A stretch of DNA of 64,000 nt from Bettongia penicillata ogilbyi (GCA_023548195.1 JAJHZJ010000496.1:9620070-9684069); one strand, 5' to 3'. Numbered from the stretch's first letter, positions 41,845-54,146 are shown. Made by a program: numbers and translations. Notes: a model not told the origin generated them from the letters alone.

Positions 41845-42937
41845 ACCCCCAAAAGGGGGAAAAAATAAGAGTATAGATTATTTTCTTGGTGAACAGGCAT
41901 TTTCTTCCATCCTTTCAGATGAGAAACAACACTGCATATCATCAGAGGAAGATCTAAAAGTCAAGGCTTCTGCATCCAAAACTTCCAAAATAAATATGCA
42001 ATTATCTCAGTTCATGGAAGAGATCTAAAAGAATTTTGAAAATCAAGTAAGAGAGGTGGAGGAAAAATGGGAAGAGAAATGAGAGCAATGCAAGAAAATC
42101 ATGAAAAGCGAGCCAACACCTTGCTAAAGGAGAGCCAAAAAATGCTGAAGAAAATAATACCTTTAAAAATAGGCTAACACAATGGACAAAAGAGGTCCAA
42201 AAAGCCAATGAGGACAAAAATACTTTAAAAAGCAGGATTAGCCAAATGGAAAAGGAGATTCAAAATCTCACTGAAAAAAATATAGTTTTTTAAAAATTAG
42301 AATGGAGTACATGGAAGCTAATGACTTTATGAGATACCAAGAAATTGCAAAATAAAGCCAAAAGAATGAAAAGATAAAAGGTAAAGTGAAATATCTCACT
42401 GGAAAAACAACTAACATGGAAAATAGATCCATGAGAGACAATTTAAAAATTATGGGACTACCTGAAAGCTATGATCACAAAAAGAGTCTAGACATCATCT
42501 TTCATGAAATTATCAAGGAAAACTGCCCTGATATTCTTGAATCAGAGGGCAAAATAAATATTGAAAGAATCCATAGATCACCTCCTGAAAGAGATCCAAA
42601 AAGAGAAACTCCTTGGAATTTTGTAGCCAAATTCCAGAGTTTCCAGGTCAAGGAGAAAATATTACAAGCAGCTAGAAAGAAGAAATTTGAGTATTGTGGA
42701 AATACAATCAAGATAACCCAAGATCTAGCAGCTTCTACACTAAAGGATTGAAGGGCTTGGAATATGATATTCCAGAAGTCCAAGGAACTAGGATTAAAAC
42801 CAAAAATCACCTCCTCAGCAAAACTGAGTACAATACTTAGGGGAAAACATGGCCATTCAGTGAAATAGGGAACTTTCAAGTATTCTTGATGAAAAGACCA
42901 ACACTGAATAGAAAATTTGATTTTCCACACAAGAATC
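41845..42937 (+). pseudogene. Outer HAL1 ORF1, decayed
   Basis: The start codon position has lost ATG (GGGAACACCCCCAAAAGGG). Many stops and frameshifts break the coiled coil. The best piece is 42386-42751, open for 121 codons, spanning the RRM start ('...NLKIMGLPESYD'), ERDPKRETP and VKEKILQAARKK through DLAASTLKD. The stop codon at the ORF end is changed to TCA. Confidence 0.85.
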
Positions 42938-43076
42938 AAGGGAAGCATGAAAAGGTAAACAGGAAAGAGAAATTTTAAGGGACTTACTAAAGTTGAATTA
43001 TTTACATTCCTATATGGAAAGATAATATCTGTAACTCTTGAAACTTTTCTCAGTATTTGGGTAGTTGAAGGGATTA

Positions 43077-43301
<225 letters not shown>

Positions 43302-44157
43302 CACAGGGTGATTTGAATAAGGAGAGATGATACCTAAGAAAATAAAATTAAGGGGAAGACAGGAAAATATGGGGAGGAGAAAGTGAGAAATGGAATGATG
43401 CAGGTTACCTTTCATGAAAGAAGCAAGAAAAAACTTTTCCAATGGAGGAGAAAAGGGGGGAGGTGAGAGGGAAAAAGTGAAGCTTACTCTTCTCACATTT
43501 GGCTTAAGGAAGGAATAAGGAAGGAATTATCAAGGAAAACTGCCAATTTGGTATGAAAATTTGGTATGAAAATCTATCTCACGCTGCAGGAAAGTATGGG
43601 AAAAGGGTAAAAATGGAGTAGGGGGGGATGATAGAAGGGAAGGCAAATGGGAGGAGGGAGCAATTAAAAGTAAACATTTTTTGGGAGGGACAAGGTCAAA
43701 AGAAAGAATAGAATAAATGGAGGGCAGGATAGGATGGAGGGAAATATAATTAGTCTTTCACAACATGACTGTTACGGAAGTCTTTTGCAAAGCTACACAT
43801 ATATAGCCTATATTGAATTTCTTGCCCTCTCAGTGGGGATGGGTAGAGAGGGAAGAAGGGAAAGAAATTGGAACTAAAAATTTTAGGAATGAATGTTGAG
43901 AATTGTTTTTGCATGCAACCTGGAAATAGTAAATCTAGGTAATGGGGTATAGAAATCTGTCTTGCTCTATAAGAAAAGAGAGAATATGGGGATAAGGGAA
44001 GGGAGGGATGTGATAGAAGTGAGGGCAGATTGGAGGAAGGGATAATCAGAATGCATGGTGTTATGTGGGGTAAGGGGAGAGAGGGGGAGAAAATTTAGAA
44101 CTCAAAATTTTGTGGAAATGATTATTGAAAACTCAAAATAAATAAATAGACATTAAA

Positions 44158-44200
44158 AAGATCACTTCTCTTAGAAAAGCAGATCTAAGAACCTGTGGAT
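44158..44200 (+). repeat. LTR-like repeat, copy 3, right part
   Basis: After the probable TSD (44158-44170) it shows TTAGAAAAGCAGATCTAAGA, the reverse complement of the left end of copies 1 and 2. Confidence 0.65.
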
Positions 44201-44219
44201 GCCAGGGTGCTTACTGTTA

Positions 44220-44370
44220 ACATTGATCTTAAAGATAATCTTGAACAACTCTGCCATTGGACAGATGAGATCACTGATGGTAATAAATGAGCTGTCTTAG
44301 GTCACAAAGTTAACAGGTGGCAGAGATCAGACCAGTGCTTGTCATATTTTTCTACCTCACTTCCCTTTCA
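44220..44370 (-). mobile_element. MIR-type SINE, diverged
   Basis: 'ggacagatgagatcactgatgg', GTCTTAGGTCACAAAGTTAA, 'aggtggcagagatcag'. Confidence 0.45.
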
Positions 44371-44534
44371 TCTTAAATAGTTCAAAGATGTTTCACAATC
44401 TTAAGGACTAGGGTTTTAATTAACACCTTGAGCTAGAGGGAATATACAGCTCATCTCAACTGAACCTTAAATTTTGCTTTATTTTTTAAAATTATTTTTA
44501 TTGAGATCTTTAATTTTTATATCACACTCTTTGG

Positions 44535-45025
44535 TACATTAAATCCTCCACTGACCCTGGAGTCAGGAAGGACCTCACTTTGAATCCAGACTCAGACATT
44601 TACTAGTTGTGTGACTCTGGGCATGTCACTTAACCCTGATTTCTTGAAAAAATATTGGTGATTTGATTTACCTTGAATTAACCAACACATTTATAACGTA
44701 TGATAGCAAATGCAACATTCTGTCACCCTATCCATCCACCCCTTTATGAAAAGTCATCAGAAAGAGTAATAATTTGTATTATTATTTTTTCTTTGTCACT
44801 ACTAAAAGACATTGGTTTAGAAAGACCAAGGTCATTCACTGCTTCCCAGTCCATCACCAGTCGTCTTGTCCTTTGTCTTGCCACTAGATGTTAATACCTG
44901 GAAGACAAAAGTGAGGATGATGACTGTGCCTCTGACTCACTTAAACCCAATCCATACAAGTCAAGACATCTCCCTGTGATGTCATTGGTCCTCTTCAAGA
45001 ATGAAAAATGCATGACAATAACAAC
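44535..45025 (+). mobile_element. SINE with RTE tail, interrupted
   Basis: The body at 44545-44650 has GGAGTCAGGAAGGACCTCAC, 'cagacatttactagttgtgtgactctgggcatgtc' and CACTTAACCCTGAT. The RTE-type tail at about 44840-45025 has 'cagtccatcaccagtcg', 'cttgccactagatg', 'ctgactcacttaaacccaatcc' and GATGTCATTGGTCCTCTTCA. About 180 bp of unrelated AT-rich sequence separates them. Confidence 0.65.
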
Positions 45026-45059
45026 AAAGGAATTAATGAAATGAGGTTCAGCACTTCTT

Positions 45060-45720
45060 TGTGGTCCATATTGATCATTGCAGACACAACTTAATGTTTG
45101 TATTCCTATAGTACTCACTTTGCACATTATTTTCTTGGTGAAGTGGTTCATTCTGAATAAATATTTAGAAGTCATCCATGTTGCTCTCAGTTTTTTTTTC
45201 TATTTTAATAGAATAATATATCCATTACATCCATATTACATGATATATTCTACCCATTCTTAATCAATCAGCAAGTATTTATTAGCATCTATTTATGTGG
45301 CAAGCAGAGCACCAGGCACTGAGGTATAAAAGTACACAGAATGAAATGGTTGCCTGCCTAGTTTTTAGAGCTTTCTGTTATGGTATAAAGAGTTTTTTTA
45401 TGATAACTTGGTTATATATGGACTCTTTCAGTCTGCCTTTGAATTCTTTGGGATAAATATCCAAAGAAGGAATCTCTGGGTCAGAGGATATTGAACAGTT
45501 CAGTGACTTCATTCAGAAAAATCCCAACTGCTTTCCAGGATGGTAATACCAATTCATAGTACCAACAATAGTATGTTGTTGTGCCTGCCTTCCTGGATTC
45601 TCTCCGACATTGACTATTTCTGTATTTTGTCAGTTTGATCACTTTTCTGAGTATGAGATGAATGATGCTTTTATTTTATACATCAAAAATCAGAGGTACA
45701 ACATAAAGGTGAAGAAAGTT
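45060..45720 (-). mobile_element. L1 ORF2 C-terminal fragment with L2 piece inside
   Basis: 'ttttaatagaataatatatccattacatcc' at 45205 and then 'ttctttgggataaatatccaaagaaggaatctctgggtcagagg', 'actgctttccaggatggtaataccaattcatagtaccaac' and 'gacattgactatttctgtattttgtcag' are L1 antisense. An L2-type terminus (AATCAATCAGCAAGTATTTA, 'ccaggcactgaggtataaaag') lies in between at about 45260-45360 (minus). Confidence 0.6.
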
Positions 45721-46584
45721 AATAAATGCCATGTAAAATGGCTTTTGCTTTAAGCTAATGGGACTTAGTGCATTGATTTAGTTTTATTTTCCAAACTGTC
45801 AGCATTTTATCCAATGAATATGTCTTTTCATAATAACTATGAATTTTATGGTCAATAGGTACCTGATAATATAAAATCTTTCCATATAAAATAAGCAGTG
45901 GAAAGTTATCTGGGAAAGGCTATTGTTTGGCACATTTTGCCTATCCTATAGCTCAGAGGGATCACAGAAATTCTTATTTATTTTCTATGATAGGCATCAG
46001 ATGGAGTATAAATTGTACCAACACACTGCCACTCGTGTGAGTTCAACTGCCCAGGGTTCGTTTCCATTTTCCCTTCAGAAATTGTTTCTGTCAATATTTT
46101 GATTTAAGCAGGCCCAAAAGGAAGAAAGGAGAAAGATTTAATCAGAGGATTGTCAACCGTCTGCATATGCCTAAGAATTAGTGAGCACTGCTGGATCTGC
46201 AGCCCGGTAGACCTGCGTTTTCTGAAGAGATGACTCTTTTATGCATTTTTTTTCTGAAATCATTTGTTTCTCGGGGGCTTTTTTTCTCTTTAGGAATTAT
46301 TTGCCAGAAGAAGAAAAAAAAGTCTTGGAAGTAACAAATCAGTCCAAAGAGTGACACATCTGAGGAGGTCTCACTGAAAAACTTAGAATGAGAACATGGG
46401 AAATATGCCCTTTTCCAGCACTGGGTGAGAGGAAAGAACCTTTGATGAAAATGTCAGTATCTGAACCCAAAAGGGCCATTTTGGCTATGGCCATGGACCA
46501 CTTAGGTTATGAGTAGCTATAGGTATCCTAGTTTAGACTATGATGTTGTAAGAAAGAAATTCCACAGAACATCAAATCAACAAA
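45721..46584. other. Low-repeat stretch, no gene seen
   Basis: No recognised interspersed repeat between about 45730 and 46560. The 45990-46330 part reads as unique DNA and is a candidate for comparative analysis. Confidence 0.4.
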
Positions 46585-47300
46585 AAATACTATGAGATGC
46601 AAATCAAAACAACTCTGGGGTACCACATCACACCTATCAGATTGGCTAACATGAAAAAACAGGAAAATGATAAATGTTGGAGAAGACGTGGAAGAGTTGG
46701 AGTACTAATTCATTGTTGGTGGAGCTGTGAATTTATCCAATCATTCTAGAGAGCAGTTTGCATCTAAGCCCAAAGGGCTATAAAAATGTGCATACCCTTT
46801 GTCCCAGTAACACCTCTTCTAGGACCGTATCCCAAAGAGACAATAAAAATGAGAAAAGGACCCACATGTAAAAATATTTATAGAAGCTCCTTTTCTGGTG
46901 GTCAAGAACTGAAAATTGAGGGGATGCCCATCAACTGGGGAATTGTGTTGAGGACTGCTTTTTATAGATTCAGTCCTTCACAGCAATGCAAAGAACTAAA
47001 GCGTTTCCAAAAGACTTATGATGCAAAATGCCACCCACACCCAGAGAAAGCACTATGGAGACAGAATGCAGAATAAAGGAGACTATCTTCTCTTTTGTTA
47101 TGTTTTGTTTTTCTCATGGTTTCTCCCATTCCTATAATTTTTCTATGTACCAGGAGTAATGTGAAAATATGTTTAATGGGAATGTATATGCAAAACCCAT
47201 ATAGGATTACATGCTGCCTTGGGGAGGGAGGGGGAGAAAATTTAAAACTTATGGAAGCGATTGTTGAAAACTGAAAACAAATAAATTAATAAATTGGAGG
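46585..47300 (+). mobile_element. L1 3' end (ORF2 C-terminus plus 3' UTR), 5'-truncated
   Basis: 'actatgagatgcaaatcaaaacaactctggggtaccac', 'attcattgttggtggagctgtgaatttatccaatcattctagagagc' and 'cccatcaactggggaattg' are the L1 ORF2 C-terminal region. One frame (46786-47076) still reads PFVPVTPLLGPYPKETIKM, then KIEGMPINWGIV, corresponding to the human L1 PFDPAIPLLGIYPK motif. The end (47215-47300) has a GGGGAGGGAGGGGGAGAAAA tract and an AATAAATTAATAAA tail. Confidence 0.8.
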
Positions 47301-47364
47301 AAAGAGTATTATGCAAACCCTACCTCTCCAGGCATCAGGGTATTTGAAAGTGATTCATGTTCTT

Positions 47365-47480
47365 CTATTCAATCAGCAAACATTTATTAAAGATCAACTA
47401 CATGGTACTAATAGTATAAAAACAAAAGATTGAAGTCCTTGGTCTCAAGGAGCTTACATTCTTCTGGGTGGATACTCTAT
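47365..47480 (-). mobile_element. L2 LINE 3'-end fragment
   Basis: 'caatcagcaaacatttattaaag', 'ggtctcaaggagcttacattc'. Confidence 0.65.
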
Positions 47481-47554
47481 TTCCATGAAAACAAAACAAA
47501 AAATCCAACAAAACTATGGACTCCTTAATTTTGGTGTTCACTATATTTGTTATT

Positions 47555-47800
47555 ATTATCATTTAATATTTATATAATGCTCTAAAGTTTACAAAGTTCT
47601 TTACACATATCTCATTTGAATTTCACAACAACCCTATAAGGTAAATATTATTAGCCCCATTTTATATAAGTTGAAACTGAAGTTGAGAAGTAAAAATGAC
47701 TTGCTTAGGGTCTCACAGCTAATAAGTGTTTGAAGCTGGGTTTGAGCCCATTTCTAACTTCGGTCTTCGTACTCTCTCCATTATCCCACCAATAATATAG
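47555..47800 (-). mobile_element. MIR/THER1-like SINE
   Basis: Complete order: 'atttatataatgctctaaagtttacaaagttctttacac', 'cacaacaaccctataaggtaaatattattagccccatttta', AGGGTCTCACAGCTAATAAG and 'gtactctctccattatccc'. Confidence 0.75.
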
Positions 47801-48334
47801 GTCATTAATGAAATCATCTATGCCTGCTCAGCCTATGTGATCTTTTCTACAATGTTTCCAGTGACATGAGGCCCTAATTGCTTTCTTTGGAATAATGAAG
47901 ACATTATCAGAGCAGCCTAGGAAAGAGTGTGTGTATGTGTATATGTGCGTGTGTGCATGTATATATGTAGGTATGAGTGCATACATGCATGTGTTATCCC
48001 TTGCTCTTGTTATGTGACCAACACAACTTCTTTTTCACTGGCATACTCCTTTGATGTCATCTATTATCATTTCTTTTTAGTAGTTCACTGCCGCCTCATC
48101 ACACCCACTCTACACCTTCCCATTGCTTTCTGGGGGCATGTTCATGCTCAATTATTTGGAGACTGCAGTATTCCATGACTCACAGTCACATAACAACACT
48201 TAAAGAATCTTGTTACTTAAAAGTGGGGTCTTTGTTTTAGGGAAGTGTTTGGATACAGTACAAGAACTTTGTAATTTTCCAAAGACAATTCATCCTGATG
48301 TCCCTGTCCTGTTCAATTCTGGGCACAATCTATT
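47801..48334. other. No gene seen; TG-rich patch
   Basis: TG/TATG repeats at about 47925-47992 underlie the Cys/Val-rich start of an 83-codon frame. Nothing else recognised. Confidence 0.45.
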
Positions 48335-49242
48335 GTCTTCTAGTTTGTCAACAATCATTTATTAAGTGCTTACTCTGCATTATGCTCTATGTTAAAGTTG
48401 TGAGAATACAAAAAAGAAAGAAAAAAAATCAAAACATAGTTCTTTGTCCTCAAGGATTCCACATTCTAATGGAGGATATAACATATAAGCACTTATCTAC
48501 ATATAAGATATATGTAGTCTAAATGGGAGAAAATAAAAAAAAGATTTTTGTAACAAGGCAAAGCCAAGAAAGTTCTCTTACAGAAGGTAGTCTTTGAGGT
48601 AAGTCAAGAAGAAAATACAGGAAGTCAGGAGGTAGAGGCAAAGAGGAAGGACATTACAGGTAGAGGAGACAGTCAATGAAAAGACCCAAATACCAAATGC
48701 CTTAAAAATGGGTTGTCAGTGTTTGTGGGATAGTAAGGCCAAGGTCTCTGGATCACAGAGTATGTGGAAAAGAATATAATATAATAAGATTAGACAAGTA
48801 GAAAGGGTTTAGGTTGTAAACGATTTTAAAGGTCAAAGAGGATTTTATATCTGATCATGAAGGTAATAGGGAGCTACAGAGGTTTTTGAGGGGGAGGAGA
48901 GTGACAGTAATAATGACTTGAATGAAAAATAAAAGACTGAAAAAGACGTCAGAAAAGTAAGAGTAGAATGAGAACAGAAGAAAACAGTGATGTGAAGACT
49001 CAGAGAGGAAAACAAGCCCACAGGGTGATTGACAGTATTAAATATTGAAAAGAAGTCAAGAAGGATGCATATCAAGAAAATGTCATTAAATTTACTAATT
49101 ATGAGATCTTTAGTTTGTAGATACAATAGTTATATTTTAATGGATGAGGTTGGAAGTGTGAATAAATCAGATTTAGAAGAGGAGAGGAGAAGAAGTGGAG
49201 GGACTGACATGATGACTTTCTCAAAGAGTTAATCAAGAAAGA
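48335..49242 (-). mobile_element. Long L2 LINE copy, left part
   Basis: It opens with the reversed L2 terminus (ATCATTTATTAAGTGCTTAC, 'cctcaaggattccacattctaatgg'), then 'gtagtctttgaggtaagtcaag', 'gggatagtaaggccaaggtctctggatcacagag', 'aggtaatagggagctacagaggtttttg' and 'agagttaatcaagaaag'. This is the usual antisense order of L2. It is interrupted at 49243 by an LTR and resumes at 49710. Confidence 0.65.
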
Positions 49243-49709
49243 TGTGGATTATTATTACCACTTATTAATATTGCTTGAACCTAATTTTATCTGACTAGAG
49301 ATTGTTTGAACCCAGAACACCACCCTGAAAGCAGTAACTCTCCAGGAATTCCAGGGATAGTTAGGAGGAATTTTGGACTCCCCCAGGTCATAGATCTACC
49401 CAAACCATTCTTGTTTTGTTTGGGTCCCCCCACCCAGATCTCTTGGGTCCTTTGTGTTTTGTCTTTTCCCAACATTTTTAAGCTTTCATATTTACTGATA
49501 CCCATCTCAGTCTATTGCACTTTCAACGTGCCATCTCAGCAAAATCACTTACACTTCAGTGTCCTTTGTCTAAATCTTAAATAATGTAAACCTTCTAGAA
49601 CCTGGATAAAAGGCAGATATAGCTCCCTTCCAGTTTGCTCTCCTCCACTAAATGACAATAAATTTCTTTGTAAAATTATATCAGATTTGGGGATTTGTTC
49701 TCATGAACA
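49243..49709 (+). mobile_element. Probable solo LTR inserted in L2
   Basis: A 467 bp block starting TGTGG and ending ...GAACA, which splits an L2 copy that is collinear on both sides. A TATA-like ATAAAA lies at 49606-49611 (in GGATAAAAGGCAG) and AATAAA at 49657-49662, about 50 bp apart, the spacing expected of U3/R promoter and polyadenylation signals. AAAG flanks each side within a few bases. No retroviral genes are present, so it would be a solo LTR. Family unknown. Confidence 0.55.
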
Positions 49710-50260
49710 AAGGGAGAAAATGGGGCAATAGCTAGCTAATGTGGATTGTTGGATCATGGGAGAGGTTTGTTGTCTTGGATGGTTTCTTGTTGTTTTTAAG
49801 GATGTGGGGAAAAGGACATTTTTTTAGGCAGCAAGAATGTATCCAGTAGAGGACAGACTGAGGATTAGGGAGAGAAATGTGATAAAGAGGGTTATCCTGC
49901 TACAGAAGAAAGAAGAGAAAGGTATTAAAGGTACATTTAAAGAAGTTTGGTTTGGCAAGAGAAAGGACCATTTTTTATGTGAAACAAGGGTGAAGGAAGA
50001 TGTAATGGGAGAGGGCATCTAAATAGTATGGGGTAAGGAGGAGAACAGAAGAGGGAACTTGTCATTAATGGATTCGATTTTGTTTTGATGAATTATGTAT
50101 ATTCTTCAGCTGAGACAGTGAAGGCAAAGCATGCAAAGAGAGACTTGAAAGAGTTTTAGAAAAGTTTGGAAAACCCACCTTAGTGAGGACAGTGAACCAA
50201 CCAGAAAAGTCCAAAACAATTGCTTTGTTGCAGTGAGGGCTCTGTAGAGATTATGTAGCA
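49710..50260 (-). mobile_element. Long L2 LINE copy, right part
   Basis: 'gggagaaaatggggcaatagctagc', 'aggcagcaagaatgtatccagtagaggacagactgaggattagggag', 'ggtgaaggaagatgtaatgggag', 'ttcagctgagacagtgaagg' and 'ttgcagtgagggctctgtagagattatg' keep the order of the L2 antisense upstream region. Confidence 0.55.
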
Positions 50261-51489
50261 TCAATTTGGGGAGCCCAAACACAATAGTTTCATGATTTCC
50301 TCTGTTTAGTTTCACATAAATAGGAACAATGGTGATGGATCATGGGAGTAATCCAAGGTTTGGGCTTTGCAGGGAACAACTGGTAAAAGCATAGGGGGAT
50401 AAGGGATTCAAGTATAGGAAAGAATGTAGAGCTGAACCTAGGATCAAATGAGATAATATTCCCCAAACTTACATTATCTAGCAAATAGTAAGTAGATATA
50501 TACTTATAAATAAATATAAATATATATATATATACTTATGTACTTATAAATACATATTACCTTTCCTTCTCCCTCCATATGACCTCTCAGTATCCCTAGG
50601 CAATAAGAATATATATTACAGAGAAATATATGACCTCCATCAGTTGTGAGAGTTCTCACATCTCCAATATGGAGAGACTCTTCTGTTTTATTTAGATTTA
50701 CCAGGATATGGTATCTCTGAGTTTGGGGTTTGTGTGTGCTGTCACTGCTGTTGGACACGTTGGGGGACAAGAGGATAATCTCAACAGATGAAACGTATTA
50801 ACAATGGTAGGATAATTCAAGTATTGCTTAGTTCCCCCAAAATATTTAGGTAATTCTGAAGAGGTGTATCTAATTGTCATAATTATTACATGTGAAAAGA
50901 TTATTTGCATTAGATTTTTTCTTGTTTATGACTAACACTCTAATAATTACTTGGATGACAAACTCCATTAAACATGGTCTTAATAAATGGATGACATTTG
51001 GCAAGCACGATGTCATAAGTGTCTTAGTGAATTTAAATTAAATTTCTACTTGAGAAACAGAAGGCAAGGTATGATTGGGTGGATGAAATGGGAGAAGGCA
51101 AATATTTAATAACCTACCATACAGAATCATTGGGCAATGGGAAACTATTTAACAAGCAAGTGTATGGGGATCAGGCCTCATTTCATTTGTCCAAAGAGGA
51201 CCATATGGACATTCCTGGAGCTGATTGTGATCGATCAAAAAATTAGAAGCATAGGTGGGTATTACATGGGGGCTTCATGAGCTGGCATACATTGGCAGAA
51301 ACATGACAACTCGCTTTCTCCTTGGGTACCAGTGACAATGCTCACCTTGGCTTATATCAACACACCAGCACACCAGTCCACATTCTGTGCTCATCCCTCG
51401 AATGGAGGGACCTTGAAAAAATTTAAAATCAAATCTTTTGTTGTACGGAGAAGTGAAACAACTTGTTAAGATCATATAAGATTGCACAT
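50261..51489. other. No gene seen; TA microsatellite
   Basis: TA/TAAA repeats at about 50495-50560. Minus-strand frames of 64-88 codons carry no recognised domain. No confident repeat family. Confidence 0.4.
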
Positions 51490-51670
51490 TTCCCTAGTAG
51501 TGTCCTTGGACATTATCCAGTCTAACTCCCTCTCCCAATTCTACAATCAAGGAAACAATAAGGAGTAGAAAGTTAAAGGAATTTGCTCAAGGTTAAACAG
51601 GTAGTAAGCAACTCAGCCAAGATTTGAGCCAGGACTGTCTCATTACAGCACAGTGCTCTTTTCATGTACA
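51490..51670 (-). mobile_element. MIR-type SINE
   Basis: 'ttatccagtctaactccctctcccaattctacaatcaaggaaac', 'gctcaaggttaaacaggtagtaag', 'tttgagccaggactgtc' and 'cagtgctcttttc'. Confidence 0.6.
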
Positions 51671-53039
51671 CTGAATGCAAGATCCCACTTTTATGGCTTC
51701 TGCTCTAGTGCTAAAATGGGAAAGAGGTTCCTTTCCTACTGATTATCAAGACTTTGGTGACCCACTCATCTTTCACATCAAAGCTTCCATTATTTTCCTA
51801 AATTCATCATTAATGTAGATGTCAGCGAAAAAACTGAAAACCTCAGAATTTGGACTCTTTCCCCTTTTATCTCCTCTTCATAACCAGTAACTAAGACTTT
51901 TAAATCTGATTGTACAAAATCCATTGAATTTATCTCCTTTTTTTCTAGTCTCATTGACACTAAAAAAAGAAAATTCAGTAACTCCCTAATGAGCACATAA
52001 AAATTCAATTCAATGAATAGAAAAGTAAATTGGGGTGAGGAGATACTGCTCTTTATTAACACAGACTGTGGTAAGACAAATTTGTCTGCTATTTTCTACC
52101 TGAAAAAGACCATATTCCTTCCAGAATGAAAATGGTATTCAATAAGAGATACCAAGTGTCATTAATGCTAGCTTTCCATGTTGTGGGTCCCCTGACCCAT
52201 ATATTTCAGAGTTCACTCCTCTGACCATATTAATTAGTCCTAAACAGACTTCCTATCAGCTCTCATTTCCTGAGAATGCCCCAGAATTTTATGGCTTACA
52301 AAGAGAGCAGGAGCCAGTGTCGGGGCAGAAAGACCCTATGACAGGCATAGAAAGTTCATTCCTGACCCTGTTCATCTCTTCTGAGAAGCAGACATCATCG
52401 GTACCCATCTTTTTTTAAAGGAACAAGGAAAATAAAGTGGCTTTAAGCAGGCCTGCCATTATTAAGGCTTTTTTTTTCAAAATGATTCCAACTTGTTAGG
52501 AACAATTTAATATCTGGCTGAGGCTTGATATACCTAAGTCTGATCATTACTTTTGTGACTTTTGATCAAAATCTCTAAAGCTTGATTTAAAAGGGTGTGC
52601 CCATCCCACTCCCAAATTCCATTTTAAACCTAGAGGTTGAAAATGACAGTCTTTCAATGTGAGAGTCAGGATGTGCTCTGCATTTAATCATAGGGTCTGA
52701 GAACTGCGGATGACAGGTTGGAGCCAGATAGACCCTGAGACATAACCTAGTCCAGAGGTCCTTAACAGGTTCTGTGTCATAAATGCCATCGGCTCATCTG
52801 TTTATACATGAATGGAATTAAAATTTTAATTAACAGCATATGTGCATGTTTTCAACGAACTATTTATATGCACACATTTATCTGTCTGTCTAAATGAGAG
52901 TTTCTTAATATTTTTTATCTACTGGAACACTTAGGCAGTCTAATGAAGCTCATGGTCTGACTCAGAATAATATTTTAAGTTAATTATTAAACATATAATA
53001 ATTGATATAGAATAAATATAATATAGAATGATGAATATA
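51671..53039. other. Low-repeat stretch of ~1.4 kb, no gene seen
   Basis: The 52050-52660 part reads as unique DNA. A SINE 5' trace lies at about 52680-52765. The 90-codon minus-strand frame at 51790-52062 has no domain. Confidence 0.4.
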
Positions 53040-53160
53040 ATGTATGAATGCTAATCTATAGTCTAAGGAAAACATAGGTTTGAATATTACCTCTGACTCC
53101 TACCAACTATGTCCATGGGATAAGAAACCCCACCTCCCATCCATGAGCCTTTTCATTGGC
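53040..53160 (+). mobile_element. MIR-type SINE, diverged
   Basis: 'atgctaatctatagtctaagg', 'gtttgaatattacctctgactcctaccaactatg' and a degraded 3' part. Confidence 0.45.
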
Positions 53161-53169
53161 TTAACTGCA

Positions 53170-53455
53170 TGGCTGGAATTTTTCCCCTCCTTATCTCCAC
53201 TCCTAGCTTTCTTCAAGTTCCAGCTAAAATCCCACCTGCTATGAGATTTCCCTTAACCTTACCCCCTTTTTTCTGTTCTTTATCTCCACTTTATCCATTA
53301 TATATCATATGTGTCCATAGCTGTTTGCATAATGTCTCCCCAGTTAGACTGTGAGTCCCTTGAGGGGAAGGACTATTTTTTTTTTTATCTATATAGTCCA
53401 ATATTTAGCATAGTGCCTGCAGCACATTGTAGGTGTTTAATTAATGCTTATTGAC
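53170..53455 (+). mobile_element. L2 LINE 3' end
   Basis: 'cttcaagttccagctaaaatcccacctgctatgagatttccc', 'ccccagttagactgtgagtcccttgaggggaaggac', AGCATAGTGCCTGCAGCACA and 'ttaattaatgcttattgac'. Confidence 0.75.
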
Positions 53456-53640
53456 CGACAGTCATAGAGTCAGTGGCAAAGGGGACAGAGCACAGGGTTT
53501 ACAATAAGAAAGGTCTTAGTTTGAATCCTGTCTCAGATACATACTAACTGTGTGACCCTGATCAATATAATTTCAGTTCTTCCTGCATGTTTCCTCATCT
53601 ACAAAATAAGAATAACAACACACAGAGGTGTGCTGGTAAA
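53456..53640 (+). mobile_element. MIR-type SINE
   Basis: 'gtcttagtttgaatcctgtctcag', ACTAACTGTGTGACCCTGAT and GTTTCCTCATCTACAAAATA. Confidence 0.65.
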
Positions 53641-53844
53641 TGTATAACAATCAGTTCTTGGGAATGGAAGTGGAGGGGTGGAGTGGAGAATGGACATAGG
53701 ACATATTTTTTAAGTTTAGTTTACATCATTAACATTTTCTCCATCAATTTCTCAAGTCTCAACAATTTACAAAATAATTAATTAAGCACTGATTTGTATC
53801 ATTTGCAGATTTCTGAGATATAATTTAACAATCGGCTTTTTGGG

Positions 53845-53970
53845 GAAGATTGTGATACATCCTTATGCTATATACTTCACAAAGTTGTTATAAAAATTAA
53901 ATGAGTTAACATATATAAATCATTTTGTAAACCTTAAAACACTATGTGATTGCCTTTATTCTTCTTATTA
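53845..53970 (+). mobile_element. MIR/THER1-like SINE 3' module
   Basis: 'cacaaagttgttataaaaattaaatgagttaacatatataaatcattttgtaaaccttaaaacactatgtg'. Confidence 0.6.
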
Positions 53971-54009
53971 ACCAGGAAAGCCAGGATTTTTAAATTTAAT
54001 TTATTCTAT

Positions 54010-54135
54010 TATTTTTATTTTTAAATGTCTACTATGTACAAGGTGTGTACTAGACTCAGGGCTTCAAAGACAATCTGAAAAGAATCCCTATCCTTATTTA
54101 TTACTAGACTGATACAGCTTATACAGCTGGTGTAT
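54010..54135 (-). mobile_element. L2 LINE 3'-end fragment, left part
   Basis: 'tctactatgtacaaggtgtgtactagactcagggcttcaaag' is the reversed L2 terminus. Split by the SINE at 54147. Confidence 0.6.
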
Positions 54136-54146
54136 ACCTTTTAAGT

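Noticed and set aside
41075..41942. Cluster of GC-rich frames of 80-137 codons on both strands
   Set aside because: They lie in the CpG-rich HAL1 5' UTR, overlap each other in several frames and repeat with the tandem units. Composition artefacts.
49243..49709. Complete endogenous retrovirus around the LTR candidate
   Set aside because: The flanks are continuous L2. No gag, pol or env similarity and no second LTR nearby were seen.
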